Below are positions 1 to 10,434 of a stretch of 64,000 bases of DNA, one piece after another; within the stretch, counting starts at the first letter, position 1; each line of letters begins with the position of its first letter. The notes beneath the pieces are model-generated. The model ran no database searches. It saw only the letters and a program-made list of their open reading frames with translations, and was not told the DNA's origin. The stretch spans positions 51,658,326 to 51,722,325 of the forward strand of contig OZ012685.1 of NCBI GenBank assembly GCA_963942565.1. The letters run 5' to 3'. The DNA is from Maea johnstoni (Eukaryota > Annelida > Polychaeta > Spionida > Magelonidae). The position numbers and the translations under genes are program-made.

Positions 1-98
1 GCAATAGGGATAGAGCAATGAACTTTGACCTCCCCGCTGATGACCTTAAAATACCGCAAAGCATGCTGGGAAAGCTCAAATCTGACTGGGAGATAAAC
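1..98 (+). promoter_or_regulatory. Probable promoter and 5' UTR of the + strand host gene
   Basis: This segment precedes an ATG with a good Kozak context. At 61-73 it has GCATGCTGGGAAA, which on the other strand reads TTTCCCAGCATGC. That matches the core of the ZNF143/Staf motif found near many metazoan housekeeping start sites. No TATA box is seen. The segment continues past the left edge, so the true start site is unknown. The motif is seen directly; its role as a promoter element is inferred. Confidence 0.45.
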
Positions 99-129
99 AT
101 GGCGTCCAATCACATGGCTTTAAAACCAG
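99..129 (+). CDS. First coding exon candidate of host gene (MASNHMALKP...)
   Basis: ATG at 99-101 has A at -3 and G at +4. It opens a 10-codon reading, MASNHMALKP, that ends one base into a codon at a strong donor, CAG|GTACGT, at 129/130. The 5' side resembles a promoter. The exon ends in phase 1 whereas the next recognised exon (2718) starts in phase 0, so at least one short exon between them is missed or the model is wrong. The protein cannot be named from ten residues. It probably belongs to the same gene as the exons at 2718 and 17181, because all three are on the + strand and no other start is seen between them. Confidence 0.45.
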
Positions 130-446
130 GTACGTGATCTGGTTCGAACCACAATCGTTTTGGCGAGCTGGTTGACTGGTTAGTCATGTGGTTTGTGACG
201 TTTCTGGTTTGAACCAGGCTTGCCTAAACAAGTCTCTGGTCTTTAAGTTGTGTGTGGTGGCGCCCCCTATATTAGTGTATCGTATTTAATGCTTTCCTCG
301 ACTGTCTATTGTTTGTGGCATATTGTTGACTTGCTTGCTCTTGTTGCTCTCTTGCTTTGCGTTGTGATGGGAAGGACTACCAGGTAAAGGCGCAAACGAA
401 ACAAAATCAATTTATTACACTTGTAGAATAAACTAGGAATGACATC
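130..446. other. Intron sequence, nothing recognised
   Basis: No repeat family shared with the rest of the window is seen. A donor-like CCAG|GTAAAG is at 380-389, but no exon of suitable phase ends there. Confidence 0.4.
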
Positions 447-602
447 AACCCTTGTGCTGCTGGTGGCAAATTTGGCTAATACAAAATAGTGCAAAACACC
501 TGAAAAATGATTGAAACCCTGGCAGGTGGGTATTCATCTGAGAGTACTCAGTAAGATCTATGCAATGAATACCAACATGACAGGGTTTGGATGGTTTTTA
601 AA
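447..602 (+). mobile_element. Family A MITE, 3' truncated
   Basis: First copy of the most abundant repeat. A complete family A element is about 215 bp. It starts TTAACCCTTATGCTGCTGG and ends CAGCATTGGAAGGGTTAA, with TTAA at both ends and CCCTT/AAGGG terminal inverted repeats. It has no coding capacity. TTAA targets plus CCCTT ends are the signature of piggyBac-type elements, so I read A as a piggyBac MITE. Orientation + means the CTGCTGGTGGC end is on the left. This copy loses its last ~60 bp. Confidence 0.85.
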
Positions 603-1508
603 ATACCAACATTATGCATAATTGAAATAAGCATGAATTTGTGAGACTGAAATTACATTAAATTTGTGGAATTGAAATTACATAAGATTACATCACCATA
701 AGATGACACATATTACATGTGTATATTTGCTTGAGACCAATATTATATTGACTACAATATAAATCATTCCGAATGCGAGTGCATCTCAGTATTTCATTCA
801 TTGTCCATATATATAACTGCAATTGTTAGATCCATTTACATGTCATTCCTAGTTTTATTTTTTATATATTTTGTTTCTTCTGATTACTGACTAGTTCACC
901 TTTAGGTTAGGATTTTAGTTTCAGATTTCTTTGTGGACATTCTTAAGCATTTTCCAGTTATATAACTGCATTTACTAGAATAAATTTCATGTCATTCCTA
1001 ATTTTATTCTATTTTTAACATATTTTGTTTCTTCTGATTACTGACTAGTTCACCTATAGGTTAGGATTTTAGTTTTCAGATTTCTTTGTGGACATTTCTA
1101 TGAAGTCTATTCTATAAATGCTTATATTTCTCATTCATCAAAATGTTTTTCTAACATATATGAAATTTATTGAACATTTTTGTTTTGATTATGCTTAGAA
1201 ATTATAGCTTTACAAATAATGTTTTGTGGAATTTAATTTACAATTCATGTTAGATAATCATTATTTATCTTCACCTATCTAGTAGATATGTGTTGCGTTT
1301 ATTTTGCCTGTTAAGATTCCAGTGCACTTCGTAATTTAGCATTATAGTAAGCAGTTTTCACTTGTGATTTGAATCTTTAAAAAATCCTATAATATACAAA
1401 ATAGCTCCTACACTTTAAATATTTTATGTTATAAGTCCTTGTTAGAGGCCAAGGCATTATAAATATGTCAGGCTTTTTTCTTTGCCTTATTTCTTAGCAC
1501 CAGTTATA
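603..1508. other. AT-rich intron DNA
   Basis: Apart from the direct duplication listed at 810-1105, no gene, splice-bounded exon or known repeat is recognised here. Confidence 0.4.
810..1105. repeat. Two-copy direct tandem duplication, ~150-bp unit
   Basis: Both halves share ATATAACTGCA, CATGTCATTCCTA, the TTTTGTTTCTTCTGATTACT segment and ATTTCTTTGTGGACATT in the same order, with scattered substitutions and small indels. It is an old local duplication with no coding signal. Confidence 0.8.
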
Positions 1509-1720
1509 TTAGCCTTTTTGCTGCTGGTGGCTAATTTTGCCAATACGAACTGACGCAAAAAGCTGGAAAATGACTGAAACCCTGGCACATGGGTACTCAT
1601 CTGAGAGCACTCAGTGAGAGCTATCTAATGAATACCAACATGACAGGGTTTAGAGAGTTTTCAAAAATCTTTGTGTCCTTGTGCTTTGGACAAAGGTAGC
1701 CTTAGCATAGGAAGGGTTAA
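1509..1720 (+). mobile_element. Family A MITE
   Basis: Near full-length. The left TTAA has decayed to TTAG and the right end keeps AAGGGTTAA. Confidence 0.85.
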
Positions 1721-2025
1721 GATCACTTCAGATCATTTCTACATCTTATTTATGTGTCCTGTCACTGAGTAACACCCCCTCCCTTCCCTCTTGCGTCAAG
1801 CCCCCATTACACCCAACACACCTTATTACTGGTTTAGGTTATGTTAATTATATAAAGAAATTGTACCTTGAGTTCTAAATGTTGTTTCAGGAAAATTCGA
1901 AAAAACATTTAACTACAGAAGTGTGGATAATTACTTATTTGTACTTCCTTCGTGCAACGAATTTTCTTGAGCAAATAAGAATAAAATTGCTAATTAAAAT
2001 GATAGCTAGACCACAAAATTATTTC

Positions 2026-2400
2026 CATGCTTGCACTTTGGATGAAAGTAGCCTCAGCATTGGAAGGGTTAATGTTATTGAAATATGACACACTTATGTA
2101 TGCCATACATCTACAGAAAGTTAATCTCTTCGAGATGAATCCTCTGAAATATATTAATTATGAATCCCATCTTTGACAATCTCTTATGTTTGATGTTTTA
2201 CTTCGGACGAAAGTAGCCTCAGCATTGGAAGGGTTAATGTTATTGAAATATGACACACTTATGTATGCCATACATCTACAGAAAGTTAATCTCTTCGAGA
2301 TGAATCCTCTGAAATATATTAATTATGAATCCCATCTTTGACAATCTCTTATGTTTGATGTTTTACTTTGGACGTAAGTAGCCTCAGCATCGGAAGTACA
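2026..2400 (+). repeat. 165-bp tandem repeat that includes the 3' end of a family A MITE
   Basis: GCCTCAGCAT occurs at 2051, 2216 and 2381, exactly 165 bp apart. Each unit carries about 45 bp of MITE 3' end followed by flanking DNA (TTATTGAAATATGACACAC onward). The first two units are almost identical, so the duplication is recent and happened after the MITE inserted. Confidence 0.85.
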
Positions 2401-2418
2401 CCATGCAGCCACTGGATG

Positions 2419-2640
2419 TTAACCCATTAATACTCACAGCGGCCAAAATCAGCCGGACGATTTTGATGAAATCCTTCAGGCTATGGCGTAATTGGCAAAA
2501 TATTTGAAGGAGAAATGGTGATCAGAACATTACCAACAACTCTCCATCAAACAGTTTGTAAAATCATTCTCAGTTCAAAAGTTATCGTCAAAAGTATCTT
2601 AGATCCAGACGACAATTTCTGGAGGAACTCAATGGATTAA
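2419..2640 (+). mobile_element. Family B MITE (TTAA type)
   Basis: Defines family B. It is about 225 bp, begins TTAACCCATTAATGCTCA followed by a GCGGCCAAAA segment, and ends in a GTGAATGGGTTAA-like sequence. The core contains GAAGGAGAA...CAACAACTCTCCTTCAAATATTTTG-type inverted segments and a CAGACGA(C/T)A stretch near the end. TTAA is at both ends (2419-2422, 2637-2640). It shares TTAACCC ends with family A but not the interior, so it is probably a second piggyBac-type nonautonomous family. Confidence 0.8.
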
Positions 2641-2717
2641 GGTGAAACTTCCAAAGTGAACTACCTGTGAAAGCTGTCCTTGATATTCTCATATGTTTGA
2701 TGTGTTTTGCCTTGCAG

Positions 2718-2777
2718 GCGGTGACAGTGGAGCTGAGTGAAAAGGATGTGATAGTGAAGGCCGTCGACACTTCTCAG
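2718..2777 (+). CDS. Internal exon of host gene, PTB-like domain part 1
   Basis: The pyrimidine-rich acceptor TTTTGCCTTGCAG ends at 2717 and a donor CAG|GTAATT follows at 2778. The 60-nt exon is open only in frame 0, giving AVTVELSEKDVIVKAVDTSQ; both other frames contain stops, which fixes the phase as 0 to 0. Codon use is coding-like and the exon is free of repeats. It joins in phase to the exon at 17181 and the combined peptide resembles beta strands of a PTB/PID domain, as in Dab, Numb, Fe65, CCM2 and TBC1D1/4 proteins. PTB domains bind NPxY-type peptides or phosphotyrosine in the cytoplasm. The exon call is from splice sites and open frame; the domain call is by eye. Confidence 0.6.
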
Positions 2778-3094
2778 GTAATTAACTGTCTCTTTATACT
2801 CTCTTCACATAACAAGTCATCTAGCCTAGATTTCTAGGCTGTTATATGTATTTGCTGTAAGCATCAACTATTCTAGACGAGGTGGCCAGAGTGGTCCTTT
2901 TAGTTTACACTTATCTCACCAGGATTCAGTTTGATAAATAAAACCTATAGAGATCTGAGGATCAGGTGGTGCCATCTATCTACCATACCTGGTACTACAC
3001 CACACTGCTTGGTCAGCACAGAAGGAAATGTCAACTTTTTAGGGACTAGGAACCTAGTCTACAAGTCATCTAGCCTTGCTACAGTACAGTGCCG

Positions 3095-3335
3095 TCAGGG
3101 ATCCAGCTAGCCACTAGCCCCATAGCCAACAGCTACTGAAAATTGTGTTGGGCTATAATGATATTTGCCTTTGTAGCCCGGCTGCCTACAAGAAAAAAGA
3201 AATTTTAAGATCATGCTCAGAGCAATATCAATTATCAGATCAGATGAAGAACACCATTTGGTTGTAGCGATTTGAAAACCTGAAGTCTGGTGGTCTCTTA
3301 GAGTTTTTAACCGAAGCCTGGTGCCGTCTTCAGTC
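3095..3335 (+). repeat. Family D dispersed repeat, copy 1
   Basis: Shares AGCTAGCCACTAGCCCCATA, GAAAATTGTGTTGGGCT, TTTGTAGCCCGGCTG, AGAACACCATTTG and AGTCTGGTGGTCTC with 34172-34745, in the same order. This copy lacks about 150 bp present in the other. Class unknown; no terminal repeats or target duplication are established. Confidence 0.7.
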
Positions 3336-3339
3336 ATTC

Positions 3340-3830
3340 ACTTGTGTATTCCCACATCAAACGACATCAAACCTTTAGCTAACATGCCTGTAAACTACTC
3401 GGACACATTTTGATATTTCCAAGCTGTCTTTGTACAGTCTTCACAACACGATTCATCTAGTCTTACTATAGGGCCATCTTCCGTCATTCACGTGTTTTAT
3501 TCCAACATCAAACCTTCAGCTAATACTACTGTAAACTACTTGGAGAACTTTTTTAGCTGTCATCACATGACCATTCATCTAGTCTTACTATAGGGCCATC
3601 TTCCGTCATTCACATGTTTTATTCCAACATCAAACCTTCAGCTAATACTACTATAAACTACTTGGAGAACTTTTTTAGCTGTCATCACATGAGGATTCAT
3701 CTAGTCTTAAATACTATAGTGCCATCTTCAGTCATTCGCCTGTGTATTCCAACATCAAACCTTGAGCTAACACTTCTGTAAAGTACTTGGTGAGCTTTTG
3801 ATATTTCCATGTTTCATTAAGTGTTACTAT
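3340..3830. repeat. ~120-bp tandem repeat, about four units
   Basis: Units carry ATTCATCTAGTCTTACTATA, GCCATCTTCCGTCATTCAC and TTCCAACATCAAACCTTCAG. The two central units (about 3450 and 3570) are nearly identical and the outer ones are diverged. No reading frame runs across units. Confidence 0.8.
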
Positions 3831-3900
3831 GACGTCATTCACTTCTACTGCAGAGAAAAAATGCGCTTTTGAACATTTTCTCTGTTCAGATACTCCTCCG

Positions 3901-4124
3901 TGGGACAAAGTAGCTCAATTGGTTAGGTGTCGGACTAGTAATCAGTAGGTCGGTTCAATTTCTGGGCGGGGCACTTTGGTCTGTTCTTGGGCAAGACAGT
4001 TTATTCCATATTGCCTCAGTCTACCCAGCTGCAATTTAATGGGTACCTAGCATTAATAAGGCAGTGTTTAGAGCTTGTGCACTATATGCTGCCAGCAAGA
4101 CTGTAAACCAAATACCTTTACCTT
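3901..4124 (+). mobile_element. tRNA-Thr-like SINE, copy 1
   Basis: The head reads like a tRNA with box A TAGCTCAATTGGTTAGGTG, a GGACTAGTAATCAG anticodon arm (anticodon AGT in CTAGTAA) and box B GGTTCAATTTC. The body continues GGGCAAGACAGTTTATTCC, CAGTCTACCCAGCTGCAA and GGGTACCTAGCATTAATAA. It ends near AAATACCTTTACC. Compared with the copy at 4306 it lacks ~80 bp of the 3' body. Confidence 0.8.
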
Positions 4125-4126
4125 TA

Positions 4127-4660
4127 CAATGTCGACATTTCATTCCTGCACTAAATACGTTGGCAACCTGTGGATTATACACAACCGCACGCCCAATTGC
4201 CACCCATTTTCCTGGGCTTGGATGACCTCACAACTGAACGTAGCTATGATTCACAAGCTTAGGGGTCATTGATGATCTTGCCTTAACTGTTGACATGTTA
4301 TCCATAGGGGACAACTCAGTTGGTTAGGTGTCGGACTAGTAATCAGTAGGTCACTTGTTCAATTCCCGGCCGGGGCACTTTGGTTTGTCCCTGGGCAAGA
4401 CAGTTTATTCCATATTGCCTCAGTCTACCCAGCTGCAAAATGGGTACCTAGCATTAATAATGCAGTGCTTAAAGTTTGTGCGCTATATGCTGCCAACTGC
4501 TCTGGGATATCCCTCGGGGGATAGAAATGGTTTCCGTGTGTACAGGCCTGCTAGGGGAGGAAGGTCATGTGAGCACTTCAGTGCATACAAGACTCTAAAC
4601 CGAATACCTTTATCCATGGGTGCTTGTGCAACCAGGCACTGACAGGCTAGTGCAGGAATT
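4127..4660 (+). mobile_element. Family C MITE interrupted by a SINE
   Basis: Left part 4127-4305 starts ACAATGTCGACATTTCATTC. Right part 4610-4660 ends ...CTAGTGCAGGAATT. The tRNA-Thr-like SINE at 4306-4609 lies between them. The right terminus runs into the family A copy at 4659. Family C is described at 54880. Confidence 0.75.
4306..4609 (+). mobile_element. tRNA-Thr-like SINE, copy 2, with 8-bp target duplication
   Basis: Box A CTCAGTTGGTTAGGTG and box B GTTCAATTCCC are present. The body is longer than in copy 1, including CCCTCGGGGGATAGAAATGG. TTATCCAT flanks it at 4298-4305 and 4610-4617, and the interrupted family C sequence resumes correctly after the second copy. This supports retrotransposition into C rather than a rearrangement. 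Confidence 0.85.
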
Positions 4661-4860
4661 AACCCTTATGCTACTGTTGGCTACTTTGAACAATAAAAAA
4701 AAATGAAAAATTACCGAAACCCTGGCACATGGGTACTCATCTGAGAGTGCTCAGCAAAATCTATCGAATGAATACCAACATGACAGGGTTTAGATGGTTT
4801 TCTAAAGTCTTTATGTCCTTGTGCTTAGGATGAAAGTAGCCTCAGCATTTGAAGGGTTAA
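4659..4860 (+). mobile_element. Family A MITE
   Basis: TTAA at 4659-4662 and 4857-4860. Its left TTAA falls in the GGAATTAA end of the family C element, so it inserted at or next to that terminus. Confidence 0.85.
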
Positions 4861-5192
4861 ATGTCTTGACGTTATCTGTGTCACAATTACCTTGTGCATA
4901 CTTGCACCTTCCACTCCATGCTAGTATACAATCTGTGGTGCAGTCAAGCAACCAACGACTTTGTTCTTCTCTCCCAGGAGAGGATGGTACTCATGGTAGT
5001 GAGATAAATCAAGCCCAGTTTTATAGCACCTCCACAGAGAAGGCAACTCTTAAAACCTGATGAGTTTTCCACTACACTCCCAAAGGATGACTGATGTGAC
5101 AAGTTAGTGTTATCCTGTGATGGCCTCAGAGTGCATGCACAGTGCTGTTTATGGTGACTGTCAACTATGTACAGGGAATAAAAGACTCCTTT

Positions 5193-5406
5193 TTAACCCT
5201 TATGCTGCTGGTGGCTAATTTGGCCAACGCAAAATGAGGCAAAAAAAGCTGTAAAATGACTCGAACCGTGGCAAATAGGTACTCATCTGAGAGTACTCAG
5301 CGAGAGCTTTCCAATGAATACCAACATGACAGGGTTTGGATGTTTTTCAAAAATCTTTGCGTCCTTGTGCTTTGGACAAAAATAGCCTCAGCATTTGAAG
5401 GGTTAG
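5193..5406 (+). mobile_element. Family A MITE
   Basis: Left TTAA is intact and the right one is TTAG. Interior is full length. Confidence 0.85.
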
Positions 5407-5640
5407 GGAATAAAACCCTCCTTCCTTTAACCACTGGCATGCCAAGTTTTCATCACTAGACCCGTGACAGAAACAATTTGAGGATGCGAATCAGGTTGTA
5501 TGATATTGGTTGCCTATAGCCTTCCATATAATTTGCACAATACTGTTTTATGGTCCGACTGTCAGTCTGTCACCATTATAGAATTTAAAAAAACTCCTTT
5601 AACCACTGACATGCCATGTTTTTCCACTTAACCCATGGCA
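5407..5640. repeat. Diverged ~180-bp direct duplication
   Basis: CTCCTT(CC)TTTAACCACTG, CATGCCA(A/T)GTTTT and GACAGAAACA/GGCAGAAACA recur once at about 5580-5650 in the same order. Confidence 0.5.
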
Positions 5641-6527
5641 GAAACAGGTTGGTTTCATTTGTGAGGTTTGAATACTGGTCAGGGGTAGATCTGTTGTATA
5701 TTGATACTACCATAGTGGAACTTTACAACAAGTCCACCATGGCTCTCATTCGTGCTAGGTCTTAAACTCCTGCAAAAATTTTGTAAAATCTTTCTTGATT
5801 TCTACGTTATTGTCAAATCTATCATAGATTCAGACTACAATACCAATAGGACCTCTTAAGCAATATCCATCTTATGTGAGCATGAAGAAGGATAAATTCC
5901 CCTTTACTGCAAGATGGAAAAGTATTGTACTAATCACTGATAAGTTTCTATCTCTATTTGCCTATTTCAGTTGCCAAATCTCTCTTCTTCTGACTTGTTT
6001 GATGAGATCTGATTGATATTATTGCAATAACAATTGTGGCTTAAGTCTGGCTGTTACCAATACATGTATGCCTCAATATTGTTGTTTTTGTCCCTCTGAA
6101 AAATATTATTTTTGGTTTAAAGAAAGTTTCTTTAAACTGTTGTTCAAAGGAAGGGTGTTTTTCTTTTGTCATACTTTGGAAAGCATGGAAAACCTTTGAA
6201 ATGAATGTTTTCCCCTATAACAAATGTAAAACCCCTGACTGTGACATACACTTTCTTGTTTTAGTTTTAGCTGATTAATTACTCCTTTGGTAATATGATG
6301 GTATTCTACATCAAAAGATAATTTAGACATTGATAAAGTGTGAAGAATAGTATTATGAGATGATTGACAACTCACCCTGGTGTTCTAACCATGCAGTAGA
6401 TGCATTGATATGATTATGATGGAATAGCGGATCATATTCCCCTCTTTATGCAATAGCTATATGCATTATAGAGATAATAGCAAGATTAATAGAAGTCCTA
6501 TTACTTGATGCTTCAACAATCTAATTG
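5641..6527. other. Intron DNA with a decayed family B fragment
   Basis: At 5785-5870 TTTGTAAAATC...GTTATTGTCAAA...TCATAGATTCAGAC matches the 3' half of family B with many changes. The rest is unique AT-rich DNA with no supported exon. Confidence 0.4.
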
Positions 6528-6728
6528 TTAACCCTTATTATGCCGGTGGTGGCTAATTTGGCCTGTACAAAATGATGCAAAAAGCCTGAAAATGACTGAA
6601 ATCCTGGCACATGGTTACTCAAGAGCTAATTTCCTACGAATACCAACATGACAGGGTTTACATGGTTTTCAAGAATTTTTGCGTCTTTGTGCTTTGGTCG
6701 AAAGAGGCTCTAGCATTGGAAGGGTTAA
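6528..6728 (+). mobile_element. Family A MITE
   Basis: TTAA at 6528 and 6725. A ~15-bp deletion removes the CATCTGAGAGTACTC part of the centre. Confidence 0.85.
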
Positions 6729-7059
6729 ACAGAAAAAAGCAATTTAAATAGAAATTGTGTTACTCGGATGCAGCTACAATCTATTGTTAACATGAGCAAA
6801 TTACCCTGCCTGCTATACAGTAGCAGATAATGTGATATTGTTTTAACATGCATTTATTGTATTGATGATAATTATCACTGCCACAAACAGGTTGATTGAT
6901 TGGTTTGTTGATTAAAGGTTCCATCTTTAGATTCATTAGATGTTGGTTTCGTTTATTTAATTCCTTCTGCCGTTTACAGAAATTTGAACTTTTCAGTGAC
7001 CATATAACCCATGCCTACTAATGGCAATACACTAAATCTCCCCTCTAATACGCCACTGG

Positions 7060-7640
7060 CAGTTAATAATCGATAATAATTGATATTTGATATAGCGCCC
7101 TTTCCACCTATAATGTTCAAAAGCGCTTTAAAGTCATTGGACAGTTGTCATGGTCCATATACATTGTAGTCAAATAAACTCCTTTCGAAATAGCAATGTT
7201 TTCAGCTGTTTCTTGAAGTTTTGCACACTATCAGCAGCCTTGATGTTGTCAGGGAGCTCATTCCAAAGGCGTGGTGCATAGGCACAGAATGCTCTGTCAC
7301 CAAACCTTTTCAGATTAGTGAGTGGTATCTGTAATAAGTTCTTAGTGTTTGATCTTAGGGTCCTTGTATTCGCTTGTTTGACTAACAGTTCCCTCAAGTA
7401 TAGAGGTGCACATCCTTGCATGCATTTGAAAGTCAAAAGCAGAATCTTGAACTCAATCCTTTTCCTGATGGGCAGCCAGTGAAGATCTTTTAGAACTGGT
7501 GTAATGTGATCATACTTTTTGGAGCCACTAACCACTCTAGCAGCATTGTTTTGGACTTTCTGGAGCCTGCATAGCAGCTCATCAGTGATTCCACAGAGAA
7601 GTCCATTACAATAGTCAAGGCGTGCACTGACACAAAAGTG
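7060..7640 (-). mobile_element. 5'-truncated LINE fragment, end of reverse transcriptase ORF and 3' UTR
   Basis: The - strand from about 7640 to 7170 is open and reads as the tail of a CR1/L2-like ORF2. It has RLDYCNGLL, LQKVQNNAARVVSGS, HITPVLKDLHWLPI, GDRAFCAYAPRLWNELP and the end FKKQLKTLLF. These are standard post-RT motifs. The frame has no ATG near its left end because the element is 5' truncated. The 3' UTR (7060-7169) contains AAAGCGCTTT and GGCGCTATATCAA, typical of CR1/L2-group 3' ends with ATTATTATCGATTATTA-like tails. It is a different family from the LINE at 20967. Confidence 0.85.
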
Positions 7641-7924
7641 CGAATTTACACAAGAAAGAAAATAAAAGAAAGAAAGAGATCACTGAACGAAAAAGAAGGA
7701 CAGCATTTTGTTGTTGAAGTTTATCACTTTCATATAAGCTGATATGTGTGAGCCTTCAGGGCCCCTTTAACTTTCAGTGTCCATGCATGGCTTAAAGCAT
7801 GGGCTCATAGCTACTTAACGGCTAGGTAAAAACAGCACAAATGGGAAGTCATCTCTTTCACTCTATTGAAGGTATCAGATAAATACTCATAGAAACTTAT
7901 TCCCCTCAGTTTCCCCACGAGTGC

Positions 7925-8154
7925 TTAACCCATTAATGCTCAGAGCGGCCAAAACAGGCCTGACAATTTTGGAAATATTTTTCTAACAAAAGCATTTTTT
8001 GGAAAATAATCGAAGGTAAAATGTTAGAGAGAAGTCAAACAACAACTCTCCTTCAACTATTTTGTGAACTTTTGCTTTATTCCAAAGTTATTTTGAAAAG
8101 TATGAAAGTAGCAGACGATACTTTCTAGAGGATATCTGAGTGTGAAAGGGTTAA
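7925..8154 (+). mobile_element. Family B MITE
   Basis: Full length with TTAA at 7925-7928 and 8151-8154. Good reference copy for the family. Confidence 0.85.
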
Positions 8155-8443
8155 CCACTTAGTGAGTTGAAAAAGAGTCTCTGGTAGGGAGTCATATCTC
8201 TTTCATTATGTTAAAAGCATCAACCCCCATAGAAACTAGATACCCTTTCTGTTTCCTTTCATGCGCTAGAATAACTGCTTAATGTGAAAAAAGGTCTCAA
8301 AGTGGGTGCCATCTCTTTTACCATGTTGAAAATATCAATTCTCATAGAAACCTATAACTTTGAGTTTCCACTCAATTTAGTACTTTAAATACCACTGCCC
8401 TGTTGGGAGACTATTACCCCTGCACATTAAGTACTTTAAATAC

Positions 8444-8651
8444 TTAACCCTTGTGCTGCTGGTGACTAATTTGGCCGATACAAAATGATGCATAAAACCT
8501 GAAAACTGACTGGAACCCTGGCACAATTGGGTACTCATCTGAGAGTTCTCAACGAGAGCTTTCCAATGAATACCAACAAAACAGGGTTTAAAAGGTTTTC
8601 AAAATTTCTATGTCTTGTGCATAAAAGAAGCCTCAGCATTGGAAAGATTTA
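8444..8651 (+). mobile_element. Family A MITE
   Basis: Left TTAA intact. The right end decayed to GGAAAGATTTA and lies six bases before the next family B copy. Confidence 0.8.
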
Positions 8652-8656
8652 GTACT

Positions 8657-8882
8657 TTAACCCATTCACACTCAGAGCAGCCAAAAGAGGCCTGACAATT
8701 TTGGTAATATTTCTCTTACAAAAGCATTCTTAGGAAAAAATTTGAAGGAGAATTGTCTATTAAAAGCCAAACAACAACTCCTCTTTAAATATTCTGTGAA
8801 CTTTTGCTTTATTCCAAAGTTCTTTTCAAAAATATGAAAGTAGCAGACGATGCTTTTGAGAGAAGCTCTGTGAATGAGTTAA
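8657..8882 (+). mobile_element. Family B MITE
   Basis: TTAA at 8657-8660 and 8879-8882. Confidence 0.85.
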
Positions 8883-8993
8883 ATTCTTAATGTGCGGAGA
8901 AAATAGTCTCAGAGCGGGAGGTGTCGCTTTCAGCACATTGAAAGTGTGATGCTATCACTCCTCCTGCTCAGGGCCACTGTGTGTTCTGCCCAT

Positions 8994-10127
8994 TAAAGCA
9001 AGGCAGGAAATACCACCCCTTGATACCACTCACAGCCCATTAGGTCAAGAATGTCAATCACTAGATGCTCAACCAGCAGATCTCGCTCAACAGCCTCTGC
9101 ACAACTCCTAGCCCAGTGTGTTCCGCATAGTACAGCAGGGCAGGAAATACATACCACCCGGTGATACCACTCACAGCCCATTAGGTCAAAAATGTCGATC
9201 ACTGGATGCTCAACCAGCAGATCTCGCTCAGCAGCCTCGGCACAACTCCTAGCCCAGTGTGTTCCGCTCAGTACAGTAGGGCAGGAAATACATGCCACCC
9301 CCTGATACCACTCACAGCCCATTAGGCCACAAATGTCGATCACCAGACACGCAACCAGCAGATCTTGCTCAACAGCCTCGGCACAACAACTAGCCCAGTG
9401 TGTTCCGCTCAGTACAGCAGGGCAGGAAATATGTCATGCCACCCCCTGATACCACTCACAGCCCATTAGGTCAAAAATATCAATCACCAGACACACAACC
9501 AGCAGATCTTGTTCAGCAGCCTCGGCACAACTCCTAGCCCAGCGTGTTATGCTCAGTACAGCAGGGCAGGAAATACATGCCACCCCCTGATACCACTCAT
9601 AGTCCATTTAAGGTCAAGAATGTCAATCACTGGATGCTCAACCAGCAGATCTTGCTCAACAGCCTCCGCACAACTCCTAGCCCAGTGTGTTTCGCTCAGT
9701 ACAGCAGGGCAGGAAATACATGCCACCCCCTGATACCACTCATAGTCCATTAGGTTACGAATGTCGATCACCAGACACGCAACCAGCAGATCTTGCTCAA
9801 CAGCCTCGGCACGACTCCTAGCCCAGTGTGTTCCGCTCAGTACAGCAGGGCAGGAAATACATGCCACCCCCTGATACCACTCACAGTCCATTAGGCCACA
9901 AATGTCGATCACCAGACTCGCAACCAGCAGATCTTGCTCAACAGCCTCGGCACAACTCCTAGCCCAGTGTGTTCCGCTCAGTACAGCAGGGCAGGAAATA
10001 CATGCCACCCCCTGATACCACTCATAGGCCATTAGGCCACAAATGTCGATCACCAGACACGCAACCAGCAGATCTCGCTCAACAGCCTCGGCATGACTTC
10101 TAGCCCAATTTCTTCTTCTCTGTACAG
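8994..10127 (-). repeat. 141-bp minisatellite, ~8 units, open for 47-aa repeats on the - strand
   Basis: AGCCCATTAGG-type landmarks recur about every 141 bp (near 9034, 9175, 9316, 9461, 9600, 9742, 9883, 10024). Because 141 is 3 x 47, the - strand stays open over several units. It encodes repeats of the form VIDICGLMGCEWYQGVACIS followed by CPAVLSGTHWARSCAEAVEQ and DLLV. The frame is open from ~10144 to 9553 and again from 9343 to 8993. Small indels in the units at ~9430 and ~9605 break it. Most unit-to-unit base changes alter the amino acid (ER/EQ, EHP/ACL/ASL, FD/CG/RN), which argues against selection on a protein. I read it as a minisatellite in an intron; a real repeat protein exon is possible but less likely. 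Confidence 0.75.
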
Positions 10128-10434
10128 GTCTTAGTCAGGATTTCAAAAATGTCTGTCCAAAACAGCAATTCACAAAATTTCTAACTATCCAAATTAAACT
10201 ACTTAGCTTCTTCAAATCCATGTATCAACTATATTTAAATTCTTCAAGCAAATTTTTGCCTGTCTTAACAGGAGTTTTTCAGGAAACTACCCATCCAAAA
10301 TACAGGCGAGACTAGACCTGTCTAAGTGCCTCAGACCCCCTCTGGTACACTGTATTGTCCTAAATAGACCCAGCTGACAGCACACTCATGCAGTCTAATT
10401 GCATCAAGGAATTCCAATTTGTGGGAAAAACTCA
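10128..10434. other. Intron DNA, nothing recognised
   Basis: Between two tandem arrays. CAAAATACAGGCGAGACTAGACC and nearby sequence has no match elsewhere in the window. Confidence 0.35.
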
